From positions 1-64,000 of the forward strand of contig JAITPR010000012.1 of the NCBI GenBank assembly GCA_031289315.1: DNA of 64,000 nucleotides, given 5' to 3'. The notes below the pieces were generated by a model. That model did not search any database. It was not told the DNA's origin and was given only the letters and a program-made list of their open reading frames with translations. Source of the DNA: Clostridiaceae bacterium (GTDB taxonomy: Bacteria > Bacillota > Clostridia > Christensenellales > CAG-917). Below, in pieces: positions 36,064 through 46,486 of the stretch (the first letter of the stretch is position 1; every line of letters starts with the position of its first letter). Position numbers and translations under genes: made by a program.

Positions 36064-39000
36064 ATGTTAATATATATTATTATGAGAAGAAAAAAAGGAA
36101 ATTCTGCAAAACTGGCGGCGGTAGGAGTGGCTATTATAATAACGGCTCTCTTTTTTCTGTTATGTTTATTTAACGTGTTCGGTTCTGCCGGCGGTGCCGT
36201 GAAGCATTTTCTATTGGGAGTGACGGGTTTTGCCGCGTACGCTTACGCTTTGGCGGGGATTTTCTTAGGCTGCGCGGTAGTCGGGCGGCTTAGGGTTAAG
36301 ATTTCGTTTTTCGGCGCGGTTAAGTACGCCGGGCTGTTTTTCCTAGGGATTTACGCGCTTCAAATTATTACTTCCTCTCCTGAATTTGTCGACGGCGGCA
36401 ATTACGGCGGCTATCTTTCGCGGTGTTACGACGGCGCGTCGACGGCGGGCGGGGCGATAGCGGGCGTTTTTGCGTACCCGCTCATGCGCGCGTTTACCAC
36501 GGTGGGCGCGCTCGTGTTCGCGTGTATATTGTTTTTCGCGTGGGCATTGCTGATTATTTTCCCGTTTATTAACAAGCGCGTTCCTTACACGGACGACGGC
36601 GTGAACATAAGAAAAACCAAAAAAAACGTACGCAAAAACGGACATGCGCGGATTTACGACCCGGAGGATTTTGAGTCCGCGGAGGTTATGCCTAGCAGAT
36701 TATTCAGCGGCGACGTGAACGGTGGACGTGGCGGAAAGCTTTACCGCGCGGATAAATACGAATACAGTGAACGCGACGGCTTTGATATAGCCTATCCGAA
36801 TGCCGGGTTTGAGGGGGAAATTTTCCTGCCGGACGCCAAGACCGACCGTGCGCGGCGCGTACTTTTCGGCGACGGAAGCGACGAGACCCCGGGGGCGCGT
36901 ATTTTAGGCTACGAGGACGATTACGACAATCAGCTTGCACCTAAGGGTGTCGGCGGAAAAATAGTGCGTAAGCCGTTTAACCCCGACCCATACGGAATAT
37001 CCGATGCGCGCAACAAACTTGGAAAGCATTCGGATTCCGGAGCGGTTTCTTCAAGAATGGGCGCGGACGAGGCGGGTTTGCGGCGTACGGGAAAGGCGGC
37101 GGACGATTTAGTCGACGGCTATCCCCGTAGCGGCAGACGTGCATTCGGCGAAAGTTTTACGTACACAGAAAAGCCCGTATTCGGGAAACGACCGGATTTC
37201 GGCGGTAAGGGTCTTGATACCGGAGCTAAGCGGGAAACGGCGGATGCTCCGCATTACGGCGCGGCGGACGGCGGTGCGGTTCGCGGCTTAGAAAAGGACG
37301 AATTTGCCGCGTTTTCGCCGTTCGGAGAGAATTTCCGCGAACATCTTAAGCGTGACGACAAAACGGATTTAGAAAAGAAACACGATAATTTGCGCGAAGA
37401 AATGCGTAAGCGCGCGATGTTGCCGGAACACCCCGCCTATAGCGGCGACGGTGCGGATAAGTCGCGCGAGGATTTGTCGGAAATAGACGAATACGCTCCC
37501 CGTCCGGAGGCGCGCGCCGACGTACACGGGGCTTCAGAGCGCAATGCACGTGCATCACGCGCGGCGGAGCCGACGGCTGATACCGATGGCGCCGCATACC
37601 GTGAAAATAGGGCGGATAACGCACGCCGGATTAAAGACGAACGCACGGAAGCCGCAAAGGGCAGGGAAGACGTAGAGGACACCGACGCCAAAAACGCCGC
37701 AAGGGATGAGGAAGCCGCTAAGTATACCGGACCGCTTCGCTACGATTGGAAGAAGCACATGTACGAGGACGGCGGCGGCAAGAGCGTACGTAGGCGCGGA
37801 GACAGATTTGGCGCTTTTACGGAAGATTTCGGCGGTCCCGACAACAACAGCTATAGCGCTTATACGGAAAAAGCCGACGAAGAGGAAGAATTTGATAAGG
37901 ACGACGACGCTTTAACCGATGATGAGATAGAAGCCTTGCGTAACGCCGCGGGCGAAACCGGACCCGTAATGGGAGGAGGCACCGCCGCCGCCGGTCTTTT
38001 TAAAGAGGAATTTATCTTTGACGCGGACGAAGAGGACGAGTCGCTTGAGCGCGAAGAAAAAAAGGACGACCGCCGCGACAAGGGCAACGACAAGCCGCCG
38101 CGCGGAGTAGAGGACCTTACCGAACGACGCGATATACGCGAACCGGAAAGACCGTCCGGTATAGTTCCCATAAGGGGGCGTAATGTCCCGCCTGATAGAG
38201 GCGTGGTTCCCCCGATAAATAACAGACGTCCCGTCGGTCCTCACGATACGCGTCAGGTGAGCATTGAGGAAGCGCTTGCCGAAAAGCATATCCCCATGCC
38301 GTATTCCATTCCCTCGATAGCCTTGCTTAAGGAGTATCCGTCGGTAAACGACGTTTCGGATGATAGCATCAGAGAAACCTCCCGCATGATTGAGATGGTT
38401 TTAAAGAGTTTCGGCGTGGACACGGTTGTGGAACGCGTCATAAAGGGTCCGACGTTTTCGCGTTACATTTTAAGTGTCGACGTAGGCACCGACATAAAGA
38501 AAATCGTCACGAAGGCGGCGACGATAGCGCTTCACTTGGGCGGCGAAAACATTGATATTTTGGCGCCTATTCCCGGACTTCCGAACGTAGGCATAGACGT
38601 ACCCAATAAGGAGCGCGCCATTGTCGGTCTGAAAGAGCTTATTTGCTCCGCGGAGTTCGCCAAAAGCCGGTCGAAGCTGTGCTTCCCCTTAGGCAAAGAC
38701 CTCAACAATACGGTTTATATCTGTGACATAGCCAAAATGCCGCATTTACTGATAGCCGGTACCACCAACTCCGGTAAGAGCGTGTGCATAAACTCCATGA
38801 TAGTGAGCATTTTGTATAACGCCAGTCCCGACGAAGTAAAGTTTATAATGATTGACCCGAAGATGGTGGAATTGGTTATATTCAACGGCATACCGCACAT
38901 GCTTTTGGATCGCGCTATAAGCGACCCGGACCATGCGGTAAATGCGTTTGATTGGGCTATTAAGGAGATGTTCCGCCGTTTTCAGATGTTCACTACGGCG

Positions 39001-39810
39001 AACGGAAGTAAAAATATCGACGATTACAACAACTATGCGTTGGCACGCGGGCTTGACAAGGTTCCCTTTATTGTAATCGTCATAGACGAGCTGGCAAACC
39101 TGATAAACAGTAAGCGGAAAAAGGACGTCGAGGAAAAAATCAACAAGCTGGCAAGCATGGCGCGCGCGGCGGGTATCCACTTAGTGGTGGCTACGCAGCG
39201 CCCCTCCGTGGACAACGTTCCGGGTTCGATGAAGTCAAATCTACCGTCACGCATAGCCTTTAACTTGGCGTCGGTGGCGGACGCGAAAACAATTTTGAGC
39301 GCTCCCGGTCCTGAAAAGCTTTTGAGCAAGGGCGACATGCTTTACCACCCCTCCGACCGTCAAACCCCCATACGTCTGCAAGGCGGATACATGGGCAATG
39401 ATGAGCTTACGAGCATAGTGGAGGATATAAAACGCAGAAACCGCGCATTCTTTGACTCGGAGGTGCAGGAGGCGGTATTTAAGACGAAGGCGCAACAAGG
39501 CGAAAACGCGGCGGGCGGCGGAGAATCGGGAGAGCGCGCCGGCGGACGCAACCGGCAGGTAGACCCGTATATGTTTGAGGCGATGGAGTTCTTCATGCGC
39601 CGCATGAAGGTTACCGCCACGTCGCTGCAAACCTATTTCCGAATGGGCTTCTCACGCGCGAAAAGCATTGTCATGGACATGGAGATTTTAGGAATGATAG
39701 CCTCCGTGACGGACGAGCCGAATAAATATGACATCTTAATCGACGCGGACGAGCTTAACGAGCTTAAGGCGCGTTACGACAACGGCGAAGACCTGTTCGG
39801 TAATCTTTAA
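36064..39810 (+). CDS. ftsK: FtsK/SpoIIIE DNA translocase with very long linker
   Basis: A 1248-residue membrane-anchored motor that pumps DNA through the division or sporulation septum; relatives in Bacillota are usually 750-900 residues. About four membrane segments lie in residues 15-190. Residues 200 to about 735 are a disordered-looking linker rich in Asp, Glu, Arg, Gly and Ala. The motor follows: GTTNSGKSVCINSM is Walker A at about 898, FIVIVIDELANL Walker B, ATQRPSVD is conserved. The C-terminal winged-helix gamma domain (TSLQTYFRMGFSRAKSIVMDME) reads chromosome polarity sequences. Two starts are possible: ATG 36064, with a weak TTAGG site, or ATG 36082 (MRRKKGN). It precedes rimO by 44 bases. 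Confidence 0.94.
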   Translation: MLIYIIMRRKKGNSAKLAAVGVAIIITALFFLLCLFNVFGSAGGAVKHFLLGVTGFAAYAYALAGIFLGCAVVGRLRVKISFFGAVKYAGLFFLGIYALQIITSSPEFVDGGNYGGYLSRCYDGASTAGGAIAGVFAYPLMRAFTTVGALVFACILFFAWALLIIFPFINKRVPYTDDGVNIRKTKKNVRKNGHARIYDPEDFESAEVMPSRLFSGDVNGGRGGKLYRADKYEYSERDGFDIAYPNAGFEGEIFLPDAKTDRARRVLFGDGSDETPGARILGYEDDYDNQLAPKGVGGKIVRKPFNPDPYGISDARNKLGKHSDSGAVSSRMGADEAGLRRTGKAADDLVDGYPRSGRRAFGESFTYTEKPVFGKRPDFGGKGLDTGAKRETADAPHYGAADGGAVRGLEKDEFAAFSPFGENFREHLKRDDKTDLEKKHDNLREEMRKRAMLPEHPAYSGDGADKSREDLSEIDEYAPRPEARADVHGASERNARASRAAEPTADTDGAAYRENRADNARRIKDERTEAAKGREDVEDTDAKNAARDEEAAKYTGPLRYDWKKHMYEDGGGKSVRRRGDRFGAFTEDFGGPDNNSYSAYTEKADEEEEFDKDDDALTDDEIEALRNAAGETGPVMGGGTAAAGLFKEEFIFDADEEDESLEREEKKDDRRDKGNDKPPRGVEDLTERRDIREPERPSGIVPIRGRNVPPDRGVVPPINNRRPVGPHDTRQVSIEEALAEKHIPMPYSIPSIALLKEYPSVNDVSDDSIRETSRMIEMVLKSFGVDTVVERVIKGPTFSRYILSVDVGTDIKKIVTKAATIALHLGGENIDILAPIPGLPNVGIDVPNKERAIVGLKELICSAEFAKSRSKLCFPLGKDLNNTVYICDIAKMPHLLIAGTTNSGKSVCINSMIVSILYNASPDEVKFIMIDPKMVELVIFNGIPHMLLDRAISDPDHAVNAFDWAIKEMFRRFQMFTTANGSKNIDDYNNYALARGLDKVPFIVIVIDELANLINSKRKKDVEEKINKLASMARAAGIHLVVATQRPSVDNVPGSMKSNLPSRIAFNLASVADAKTILSAPGPEKLLSKGDMLYHPSDRQTPIRLQGGYMGNDELTSIVEDIKRRNRAFFDSEVQEAVFKTKAQQGENAAGGGESGERAGGRNRQVDPYMFEAMEFFMRRMKVTATSLQTYFRMGFSRAKSIVMDMEILGMIASVTDEPNKYDILIDADELNELKARYDNGEDLFGNL

Positions 39811-39854
39811 AGAGCGGTAAACGTCGCGCCGCGATACCGGGGCGTGGGGACTTT

Positions 39855-41204
39855 ATGAAAGAAGAAAATGCAAAAAACAACCCCGTCAGCGTAGGAGTGA
39901 TTTCGCTAGGGTGTGATAAAAACCGCGTCGACAGCGAAAATCTACTTGCGTATTTGGCGAATGCCGGCTACCGGATAACCGGAACGGCGGCGGAAGCGGA
40001 CGTAATTATAATAAACACCTGCGCCTTTACTAAGGATGCTAAGGAGGAAGCCGTCGCCGGGATTTTGGAAGCGGCTGCGGAAAAAAAGAGCCGCGGAGCT
40101 AAGGTTATCGTCACCGGTTGTTTGCCGGAGCGTTACCGCTCGGAGATTTTGGAGGGCTTCCCCGAAGCCGACGCCGCGATAGGTATAAACGACTACGAGG
40201 GCATAGACGGCATAATAAGGTCTTGCTTCAAAGGCGAAAGACCGGCGGTATTTTCAGATAAAGCGGCGGAAGCGTCCGGAAGAATTTTGACTACGCCGCC
40301 GCATTACGCCTACTTGAAAATTTCCGACGGTTGCGATAACCGATGTACGTTTTGCGCCATACCGAACATACGCGGCAAATACCGTTCGCGTTCGATAGAG
40401 AGCTTGGCGGCGGAAACGGAAGGGCTTGTCTTAGAGTACGGAGTAAAGGAACTCATACTTGTCGCGCAGGACACCACCCGCTACGGAAGCGATTTGTACG
40501 GAGAGCCGTCGCTTGAACGGCTGGTGGAAAGACTTTCGCAAACCGGCGTAGAATGGATACGCATACTGTATGCCTATCCCGAAATGCTTGACGATAAGCT
40601 TATAGAATACCTTGCGTCAAACCCTACGGTCGTGAAGTATTTGGACGTACCTCTGCAACACGCTTCAAACGGCGTACTAAAGAGAATGGGGCGCCGCAAC
40701 GACAAACAATACGCCGCTGCGCTCATAAAAAAACTTAAGAGCAAGGGATTTGCGGTGAGAACTACGTTTATAACCGGCTTCCCCGGTGAAACGGAAGAAG
40801 ATTTTGCAGAATTACTTGCCTTTATAAACGAATCGGAAATCGACTACGCAGGCTTCTTTTCCTACTCGAAGGAGGAGGGGACGCCGGCGGCAAGGCTTAA
40901 AGAACAGGTGCCGGCGCGCATTAAGGCGGCGCGGCTAAAACAATTGCAAGCGGCGGGAAGCGCGGTTATGGAAAGGCGCGCTAAGGCATACGTAGGCAAA
41001 ACGCTCACCGTAATTTACGAGGGCGTGGACTTCGACAGAGGCGTGTTTTACGGGCGGTCACGGTATCAAGCCCCGGAAATAGACAGCGTGGTTTACTTCA
41101 CCGCCGACAACGAAACGGTTCCGGAGGTCGGCTGTTTTTACGAGGTAGCTATAACAGGTACGGACGGGCTTGACTTGACGGGCGTGTTGAGGAAAGAGAT
41201 ATAG
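39855..41204 (+). CDS. rimO: Ribosomal protein S12 methylthiotransferase RimO
   Basis: A 449-residue radical SAM enzyme that adds a methylthio group to an Asp of S12. The N-terminal UPF0004 domain supplies three cluster Cys (SLGCDKN, NTCAF, TGCLPERY). The radical SAM motif C-X3-C-X2-C is in DGCDNRCTFCAIP. A TRAM domain with an acidic surface occupies the last 70 residues, as in RimO rather than MiaB. Position next to ftsK and pgsA is typical. Confidence 0.94.
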   Translation: MKEENAKNNPVSVGVISLGCDKNRVDSENLLAYLANAGYRITGTAAEADVIIINTCAFTKDAKEEAVAGILEAAAEKKSRGAKVIVTGCLPERYRSEILEGFPEADAAIGINDYEGIDGIIRSCFKGERPAVFSDKAAEASGRILTTPPHYAYLKISDGCDNRCTFCAIPNIRGKYRSRSIESLAAETEGLVLEYGVKELILVAQDTTRYGSDLYGEPSLERLVERLSQTGVEWIRILYAYPEMLDDKLIEYLASNPTVVKYLDVPLQHASNGVLKRMGRRNDKQYAAALIKKLKSKGFAVRTTFITGFPGETEEDFAELLAFINESEIDYAGFFSYSKEEGTPAARLKEQVPARIKAARLKQLQAAGSAVMERRAKAYVGKTLTVIYEGVDFDRGVFYGRSRYQAPEIDSVVYFTADNETVPEVGCFYEVAITGTDGLDLTGVLRKEI

Positions 41205-41347
41205 CCGTAAAGGAATGGAAAATCTGCGAATAAAAACGTGTGAAAAGCCCGAAAAAGCCGGAAATTCCGCGATATAAAAACCGCGCGAAAAACCTGAAAA
41301 CTAAAAAAACAACAAAAAAAGAAAATAAAAAAAGAGGACATTATTAT

Positions 41348-42049
41348 ATGAAGATAAATCTAGCAACTAAAATAACACTGGTGAGGTTATTGCTAATACC
41401 CGTCATGATGGTATTATTTATATTGGGCTTCTACATCAACACCTCCGTTTACGCGCTTCCCGCGGGCGGAGAGATTACCGCCAACCTAGGGTTTTTAATA
41501 GCGGCAATGGTCGTTTTTGTAATAGCCGCGCTTACGGATTTTGCCGACGGGAAAATAGCCCGTAGTACCAACACCGTTACAAACTTAGGCAAATTTTTGG
41601 ACCCCATAGCCGATAAAGTACTGGTGTTTACCGCACTTGCGCTAATCATGGCGTACAACTTTATACCGGAACCGTATATGTCGGTTTCCTATGCGATTAT
41701 TTTGACGCGTGAATTTATGGTGAGCGCATTGCGCATGTCTGCCGGTTCCAAGGGCATTATTATAGCCGCGGACGGATGGGGCAAGGTGAAGACGCTTTTT
41801 ACGGATTTTGCGATAGGCTTTCTTATTTGCGCGCCGATACACGCCGCGGTGTGGTATATAGGCGTTGTCCTATACGCAATTGCGGTGCTTTTGACGATTT
41901 ATTCCGGCCTTTCCTATATCTATAAAAACCGTGCGGTTTTTAAGGAAGAAGCGCCGGTGGTGCCGGCTGCTGAACCCGTCGCAGTTGCCGTCGAGGTTGC
42001 AGTCGATAACGATGTTGCGACCGACGCCGACAACGCGGAAAAAGAATAA
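41348..42049 (+). CDS. pgsA: CDP-diacylglycerol-glycerol-3-phosphate phosphatidyltransferase
   Basis: A 233-residue membrane enzyme that makes phosphatidylglycerophosphate. The CDP-alcohol motif D-X2-DG-X2-AR-X8-G-X3-D-X3-D is complete in DFADGKIARSTNTVTNLGKFLDPIAD. Start at ATG 41348 (MKINLATKITLVRLLLIP) matches the family; AGAGGA is upstream. An Ala/Val/Asp-rich tail of about 40 residues after the last membrane segment is extra. The order rimO-pgsA-cinA-recA-rny is as in Bacillus. Confidence 0.93.
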   Translation: MKINLATKITLVRLLLIPVMMVLFILGFYINTSVYALPAGGEITANLGFLIAAMVVFVIAALTDFADGKIARSTNTVTNLGKFLDPIADKVLVFTALALIMAYNFIPEPYMSVSYAIILTREFMVSALRMSAGSKGIIIAADGWGKVKTLFTDFAIGFLICAPIHAAVWYIGVVLYAIAVLLTIYSGLSYIYKNRAVFKEEAPVVPAAEPVAVAVEVAVDNDVATDADNAEKE

Positions 42050-42222
42050 TTTCTAGCGGTACCGATCGCGTGTCACATTACGCAAGCTTGCGGTTACGCT
42101 TAATGCGACCGGCATTAAAGGTATCTCTGAGGACGCAGCTTGCCCTTGTTTAGTACGGTCAAAGGCGACCGGCTTAAGTAATTATGTACGCGTGCGCGCG
42201 GGGAAAACAATCGGGGGAAACT

Positions 42223-42936
42223 ATGCACAAACAGACCGTCAAGCTATGCGGACTTATCAAAGCGGATATAGAAAAAAAGCTTGAAGGCTTCAAGACGGAC
42301 GGGGTAAGCTTTGCCGTGTCCGAAAGGGCGTACGACGCGGAGATTACGGTGGAAGCCGAAGATACGCTTTCGGAACGCTCATTTGGAGAACTGCTGACAA
42401 GGGTGTTTGAGCCGTTCAAATCGTTTATTTATGCGGAATACGCGGTTAAGCCCGCCGAAATGGCAGTTACGCTGTTGCTTCGCTCAAAAAATGTCTTGAG
42501 CACGGCGGAAAGCTTGACCGGCGGAGCGCTGGCGGCATCGATAATCGAATACCCCGGAGTGAGCGCATGCTTTTACGAGGGCGTTGTCGCCTACGACAAC
42601 GGAGCAAAAAAGAATAGATTGGGTGTTACTCAAAGCGTGTTGAATAGCTTCGGCGCGGTAAGCGAGGAGTGCGCTCGGCAAATGGTGGACGGCTTACTGT
42701 CTGCGGGTAAGACTACCGTAGCGTTGTCCACTACCGGCGTAGCGGGACCGTCCGGCGGCAGTGACAGAAAGCCGGTGGGTACCGTCTATATAGGCATAGG
42801 CGACAAAAGCCACACGGAGGCGTTCCGGCACGTGTTTGCGGGGGATAGGGACGCGGTGCGCGAAGCGACGGTAAATACCGCTCTCTTTTATCTGGTAAAA
42901 TATTTGCGCGGCGGCATGTACAGCTTACTCGTTTAA
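42223..42936 (+). CDS. CinA C-terminal (PncC) amidohydrolase, without MoCF domain
   Basis: A 237-residue protein. Residues 75-237 are the CinA C-terminal domain, an NMN amidohydrolase: LSTAESLTGGALAASI with the Ser and Lys-region, GVVAYDNGAKKNRLGV, and STTGVAGPSGG with the GTV segment. In Bacillus the full CinA is about 415 residues with an N-terminal molybdopterin-binding-like ADP-ribose pyrophosphatase domain. Here that is absent; instead there is a short 70-residue unit (LIKADIEKKL, YDAEITVEAED) that may be a remnant of the middle domain. The start is ATG 42223, after GGGGGAAA. Confidence 0.88.
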   Translation: MHKQTVKLCGLIKADIEKKLEGFKTDGVSFAVSERAYDAEITVEAEDTLSERSFGELLTRVFEPFKSFIYAEYAVKPAEMAVTLLLRSKNVLSTAESLTGGALAASIIEYPGVSACFYEGVVAYDNGAKKNRLGVTQSVLNSFGAVSEECARQMVDGLLSAGKTTVALSTTGVAGPSGGSDRKPVGTVYIGIGDKSHTEAFRHVFAGDRDAVREATVNTALFYLVKYLRGGMYSLLV

Positions 42937-42991
42937 GCCGTAGAAAAAAGTAAAAAACCGTTTTTCGAAAGGTTCGGATACGGAAAAAATA

Positions 42992-43023
42992 GGGTGTGAA
43001 CAATTCGTGGATGGTTCACACCC
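42992..43023. repeat. Short hairpin derivative of the MITE-like element
   Basis: GGGTGTGAAC and GTTCACACCC form perfect terminal arms (42992-43001 and 43014-43023) around AATTCGTGGATG. Internal sequence of the longer copies is missing. It lies between cinA and recA and may act as a terminator. Confidence 0.7.
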
Positions 43024-43116
43024 AAAAAAATAAAAGCACTCCGCTTATTTAAGCGGAAAACGGGAGCGTAGATTTAAATTAAATGTTCTGCGCTCTTAAA
43101 GGAGATAATATTAAGA

Positions 43117-44148
43117 ATGGCACAAGAAAACCCTAAAGAGAAAATTAAGAACTTAGAGGACGCGCTTCTGCAAATTGAAAAACAATTCGGCAAGGGCGCG
43201 GTCATGAAAATGAACGACAAAGAAATGACCGGTGTGGAGGTAATTTCCACCGGTTGTTTGCCGTTGGACCTCGCGCTGGGTATAGGCGGCATACCTAAGG
43301 GAAGAATAATAGAAATATTCGGACCGGAGTCGTCGGGCAAAACCACCGTGGCGCTTCACATAATAGCCGAAGCCCAAAAAACGGGAAATACGTGCGCGTT
43401 TATCGACGCCGAACACGCGTTAGACCCTTTCTATGCCGCAAAGCTCGGCGTTAAAATTGATGAATTATACATAGCGCAGCCCGACAACGGCGAACAGGCG
43501 CTGGACATAGTGGAGCTTTTAGTGCGTAGCCAGTCGATAGGGCTTATCGTCGTCGACTCCGTTGCCGCGTTAACCCCGCAGGCGGAAATAGACGGCGAAA
43601 TGGGCGATTCGCACATGGGCTTGCACGCGCGGCTCATGTCACAGGCGTTGCGCAAATTAACCGCGCTTGCCGATAAGTACAAGACGGCGATACTTTTTAT
43701 CAATCAGTTGAGGCAGACCATTCAGTCCGGCTACGGCGGCAATAACGGTCCTACCGAAACCACCACGGGCGGCAAGGCGTTGAAGTTTTACGCTAGCGTC
43801 CGCATAGACGTGCGTAAGGCGGAGTCGCTTAAAGACGGCAACGAGGTAGTTGGCAACAACGTCCGTTCAAGGATTGTCAAAAATAAAATGGCACCGCCGT
43901 TTAGGGTAGCGGAATTCGAAATCATTTACGGGCAAGGCATATCTAAGATAGGTTGCATTCTTGACATGGCGGCGGATCTGAATATCATCAGAAAGAGCGG
44001 CGCATTCTACTATTACAAGAACGCGGAAGCCGACGGAGCCGACGAGAAAATGGGACAGGGCAGAGAAAAAGCACTTGACTATCTGCGGAACAACCCCGAA
44101 AAAATTGATATTTTGGAAAAGAAAATCAAAGAAATCAAATGCGTGTAA
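43117..44148 (+). CDS. recA: RecA recombinase
   Basis: A 343-residue strand-exchange protein. Walker [14 protein letters not shown], Walker [11 protein letters not shown], loop L1 ([12 protein letters not shown]), loop L2 ([24 protein letters not shown]). AAAGGAG precedes the ATG. The intergenic region upstream has no clear SOS (LexA) box of the Gram-positive type. Confidence 0.97.
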   Translation: MAQENPKEKIKNLEDALLQIEKQFGKGAVMKMNDKEMTGVEVISTGCLPLDLALGIGGIPKGRIIEIFGPESSGKTTVALHIIAEAQKTGNTCAFIDAEHALDPFYAAKLGVKIDELYIAQPDNGEQALDIVELLVRSQSIGLIVVDSVAALTPQAEIDGEMGDSHMGLHARLMSQALRKLTALADKYKTAILFINQLRQTIQSGYGGNNGPTETTTGGKALKFYASVRIDVRKAESLKDGNEVVGNNVRSRIVKNKMAPPFRVAEFEIIYGQGISKIGCILDMAADLNIIRKSGAFYYYKNAEADGADEKMGQGREKALDYLRNNPEKIDILEKKIKEIKCV

Positions 44149-44647
44149 CGGGCGCAAATTCCTTATCGCATTCAGAAATGGAAAGCCGCACCGGGCTACT
44201 GTTTTCGGTTAGGCATAAATACCGTATCGCATTCAGAAACGGTAAGCCCCAAAACGATAAATGTCCAGTCAAACGCGTTTAAATGCGCTTGTCGGTTAAA
44301 AATGTTGTAAGTTGTGATTTACATGTTGACATGCGCGTATGCGCGTGATAAACTATATAGATAATTTGCATATGCAAACGGCTTTTATACGAAGCCGAAC
44401 GCTAGGCGCTTTGAGCGTCGGGCGAGTTGACGCTTTGCACAAGCAAATATATAACAAAAGGCTATATTCGCAAATGATATACAGCTAACACTTAGATTTG
44501 CGCATACGCAAACGTATAAAAACAACTGCCGGAAGACGGCACTAAACGGATATTTTTTGTCCGCTTAATTAAATCATTACCGATGTCACCCGAATAGGGT
44601 GTACGTATGACGCGGTCTTGTAAATATATATAGGAGGTATCAACCAT
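44149..44647 (+). promoter_or_regulatory. Promoter and 280-base structured leader of rny
   Basis: TATCGCATTCAGAAA is repeated at 44164 and 44225 (61 bp apart). TTGACA at 44326-44331, 17-base spacer, TAAACT at 44349-44354 form a likely promoter. The leader then has several compact hairpins: TTTGCATATGCAAA (44366), CGGCTTTTATACGAAGCCG (44380), TTTGCGCATACGCAAA (about 44497) and CTGCCGGAAGACGGCA, all before an AGGAGGT site. Confidence 0.6.
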
Positions 44648-46237
44648 ATGGCAAGTTTTTATTTGCTTGCCGCTTTAGCAGACGGGGCAATCGCCGGTAT
44701 TGCTATAGCAACGGCAATCGCCGGAGCTGTGGCGGGGTTTTTCGGATACATGTTTTATTCGAAAAACAAACTGGGATTGGCGGTCAAGGAATCGGCAAGA
44801 ATAATAGAAGAAGCTCACCAAGAAGCTAAGACCATTAGAAAAGAAGGTCTTATAGAGGTGAAAGAGGAAAAGCAGAAGTTAAGAGACGAGGTAGATAAGG
44901 AGGTTAAGGAACGGCGCGCGGAATTACAGCGTACCGAAAACCGCTTACTTCAAAAGGAAAGCCAACTCGATAAAAAAGACGATGCTCTCGATAAACAAAA
45001 GGCTCAATTAGACCAAATCAAAAACGGACTTGACCAACGCGATAAAAAATTGGTCGACAAGGAAACCGAACTGTCAAAAGCAGGCGAAAGACTGGAACAA
45101 GAACTGGAAAAAATATCCGGGTTGACGAGAGAGGAAGCCTCCGCACAGCTTAAAGCCGCATTGCTTGACGACGTTAAGAAGTATGCGGCGGCGGAAGCTA
45201 GAGAAATTGAAGCGCAAGCCAAAGAACAAGCCGATAAAAAGGCGCGTAATTTGATAAGCTTAGCAATACAAAGATGTGCGGCGGATCACGCTACGGAAAC
45301 AACGGTCGCGGCGGTAGCGCTCCCGAACGACGAAATCAAAGGGCGCATAATCGGACGCGTGGGCAGAAATATAAGGGCGTTGGAGAGCGCGACGGGCGTG
45401 GATTTAATTATCGACGATACCCCGGACGTGGTAACTCTTTCCTGCTTTGACCCCGTGCGCCGCGAAATTGCCCGCATAACCCTAGAAAGGCTTGTCGCAG
45501 ACGGAAGAATTCATCCGGCTCGCATAGAAGAAGCCGTTGACAAGGTGAAACGTGAGGTCGAAGCCCTGATGAAAGAGGCGGGAGAGTCGGCGGCAAGCGA
45601 AATAGGCGTATTCAACCTGCACCCGGAACTGATAAAGACATTGGGGCGGTTGAAATACCGTACAAGCTACGGACAAAATGTGCTTAAGCACTCCCTTGAA
45701 GTGGCATACCTTGCCGGTATCATGGCGGCGGAGCTAGGCGCCGATGTCAAAATTGCCAAACGCGCGGGGCTTCTGCACGACATAGGCAAGGCGATAGATC
45801 ACGAAATAGAGGGAACACACATTCAAATAGGTGTGGACCTTGCTAAAAAGTACAAGGAAAGCCAAGCGGTGGTGCATGCGATTGCCGCTCATCACGGCGA
45901 CGTCGAAGCCGAAACCGTGGAAGCCATATTGGTACAAGCGGCGGACGCAATTTCCGGCGCACGTCCCGGCGCACGCCGCGAATCGCTTGAAAACTACGTC
46001 AAACGTATCGAAAAACTGGAAACACTGGCAAATTCCTTTAAGGGCGTCGAACAGTCGTTCGCGGTTCAGGCGGGACGCGAAATCCGCGTAATCGTCAAGC
46101 CGGAGGAAGTCAACGATTCGGCAATGGTGTTCCTGTCTAAGGAAATTGCCGAAAAACTGGAAGCGGAACTTGAATACCCCGGACAAATAAAGGTTTCGGT
46201 GGTTAGGGAAACTAGAAGCGTCGCAATAGCTAAGTAA
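44648..46237 (+). CDS. rny: Ribonuclease Y
   Basis: A 529-residue membrane-anchored endoribonuclease that starts mRNA decay in Bacillota. Residues 8-35 form the membrane segment, followed by a coiled coil rich in Glu and Lys (about 45-190), a KH domain ([21 protein letters not shown]) and an HD domain with the metal site in LLHDIGKA and the leading His in [22 protein letters not shown] precedes the ATG. Regulated through a long leader, possibly by its own product, as is known for RNases; inference. Confidence 0.96.
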   Translation: MASFYLLAALADGAIAGIAIATAIAGAVAGFFGYMFYSKNKLGLAVKESARIIEEAHQEAKTIRKEGLIEVKEEKQKLRDEVDKEVKERRAELQRTENRLLQKESQLDKKDDALDKQKAQLDQIKNGLDQRDKKLVDKETELSKAGERLEQELEKISGLTREEASAQLKAALLDDVKKYAAAEAREIEAQAKEQADKKARNLISLAIQRCAADHATETTVAAVALPNDEIKGRIIGRVGRNIRALESATGVDLIIDDTPDVVTLSCFDPVRREIARITLERLVADGRIHPARIEEAVDKVKREVEALMKEAGESAASEIGVFNLHPELIKTLGRLKYRTSYGQNVLKHSLEVAYLAGIMAAELGADVKIAKRAGLLHDIGKAIDHEIEGTHIQIGVDLAKKYKESQAVVHAIAAHHGDVEAETVEAILVQAADAISGARPGARRESLENYVKRIEKLETLANSFKGVEQSFAVQAGREIRVIVKPEEVNDSAMVFLSKEIAEKLEAELEYPGQIKVSVVRETRSVAIAK

Positions 46238-46293
46238 AAAAGCCGCGCGGCACGGAATAAAATCTCTAAGACACAAGCCTATTTACGGCTTAC

Positions 46294-46326
46294 AAACACG
46301 GCTTGCTTTTTGCAAGCCGTGTTTAC
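46294..46326 (+). terminator. Terminator hairpin after rny
   Basis: AAACACGGCTTGC (46294-46306), a TTTTT loop, GCAAGCCGTGTTT (46312-46324). Confidence 0.7.
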
Positions 46327-46395
46327 TAACTGGAAAAAAAAACGGAAAGCTAGGCTTTTTGCGAAAAACGGAAAGAAACGGCAAATACAATATAA

Positions 46396-46466
46396 GGGTG
46401 CGGACAATTCGCGGTGACAAAATATTTTCTTGACAGGCAAGTTGTCACAGCGGATTGCCAATACCC
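46396..46466. repeat. MITE-like 70-bp element, copy I
   Basis: GGGTGCGGACAATTCGCGGTG at the left, and GTCACAGCGGATTGCCAATACC at the right, around ACAAAATATTTTCTTG and GGCAAGTT. Lies 20 bases before the pepP start. Confidence 0.85.
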
Positions 46467-46486
46467 CGATATAAAGAGGTAAAATT

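Noticed and set aside
42975-43030. SOS (LexA) box before recA
   Set aside because: CGAAAGGTTCG and GAAC...GTTC are not spaced like the Gram-positive LexA site; the latter is the arm of a repeat hairpin.
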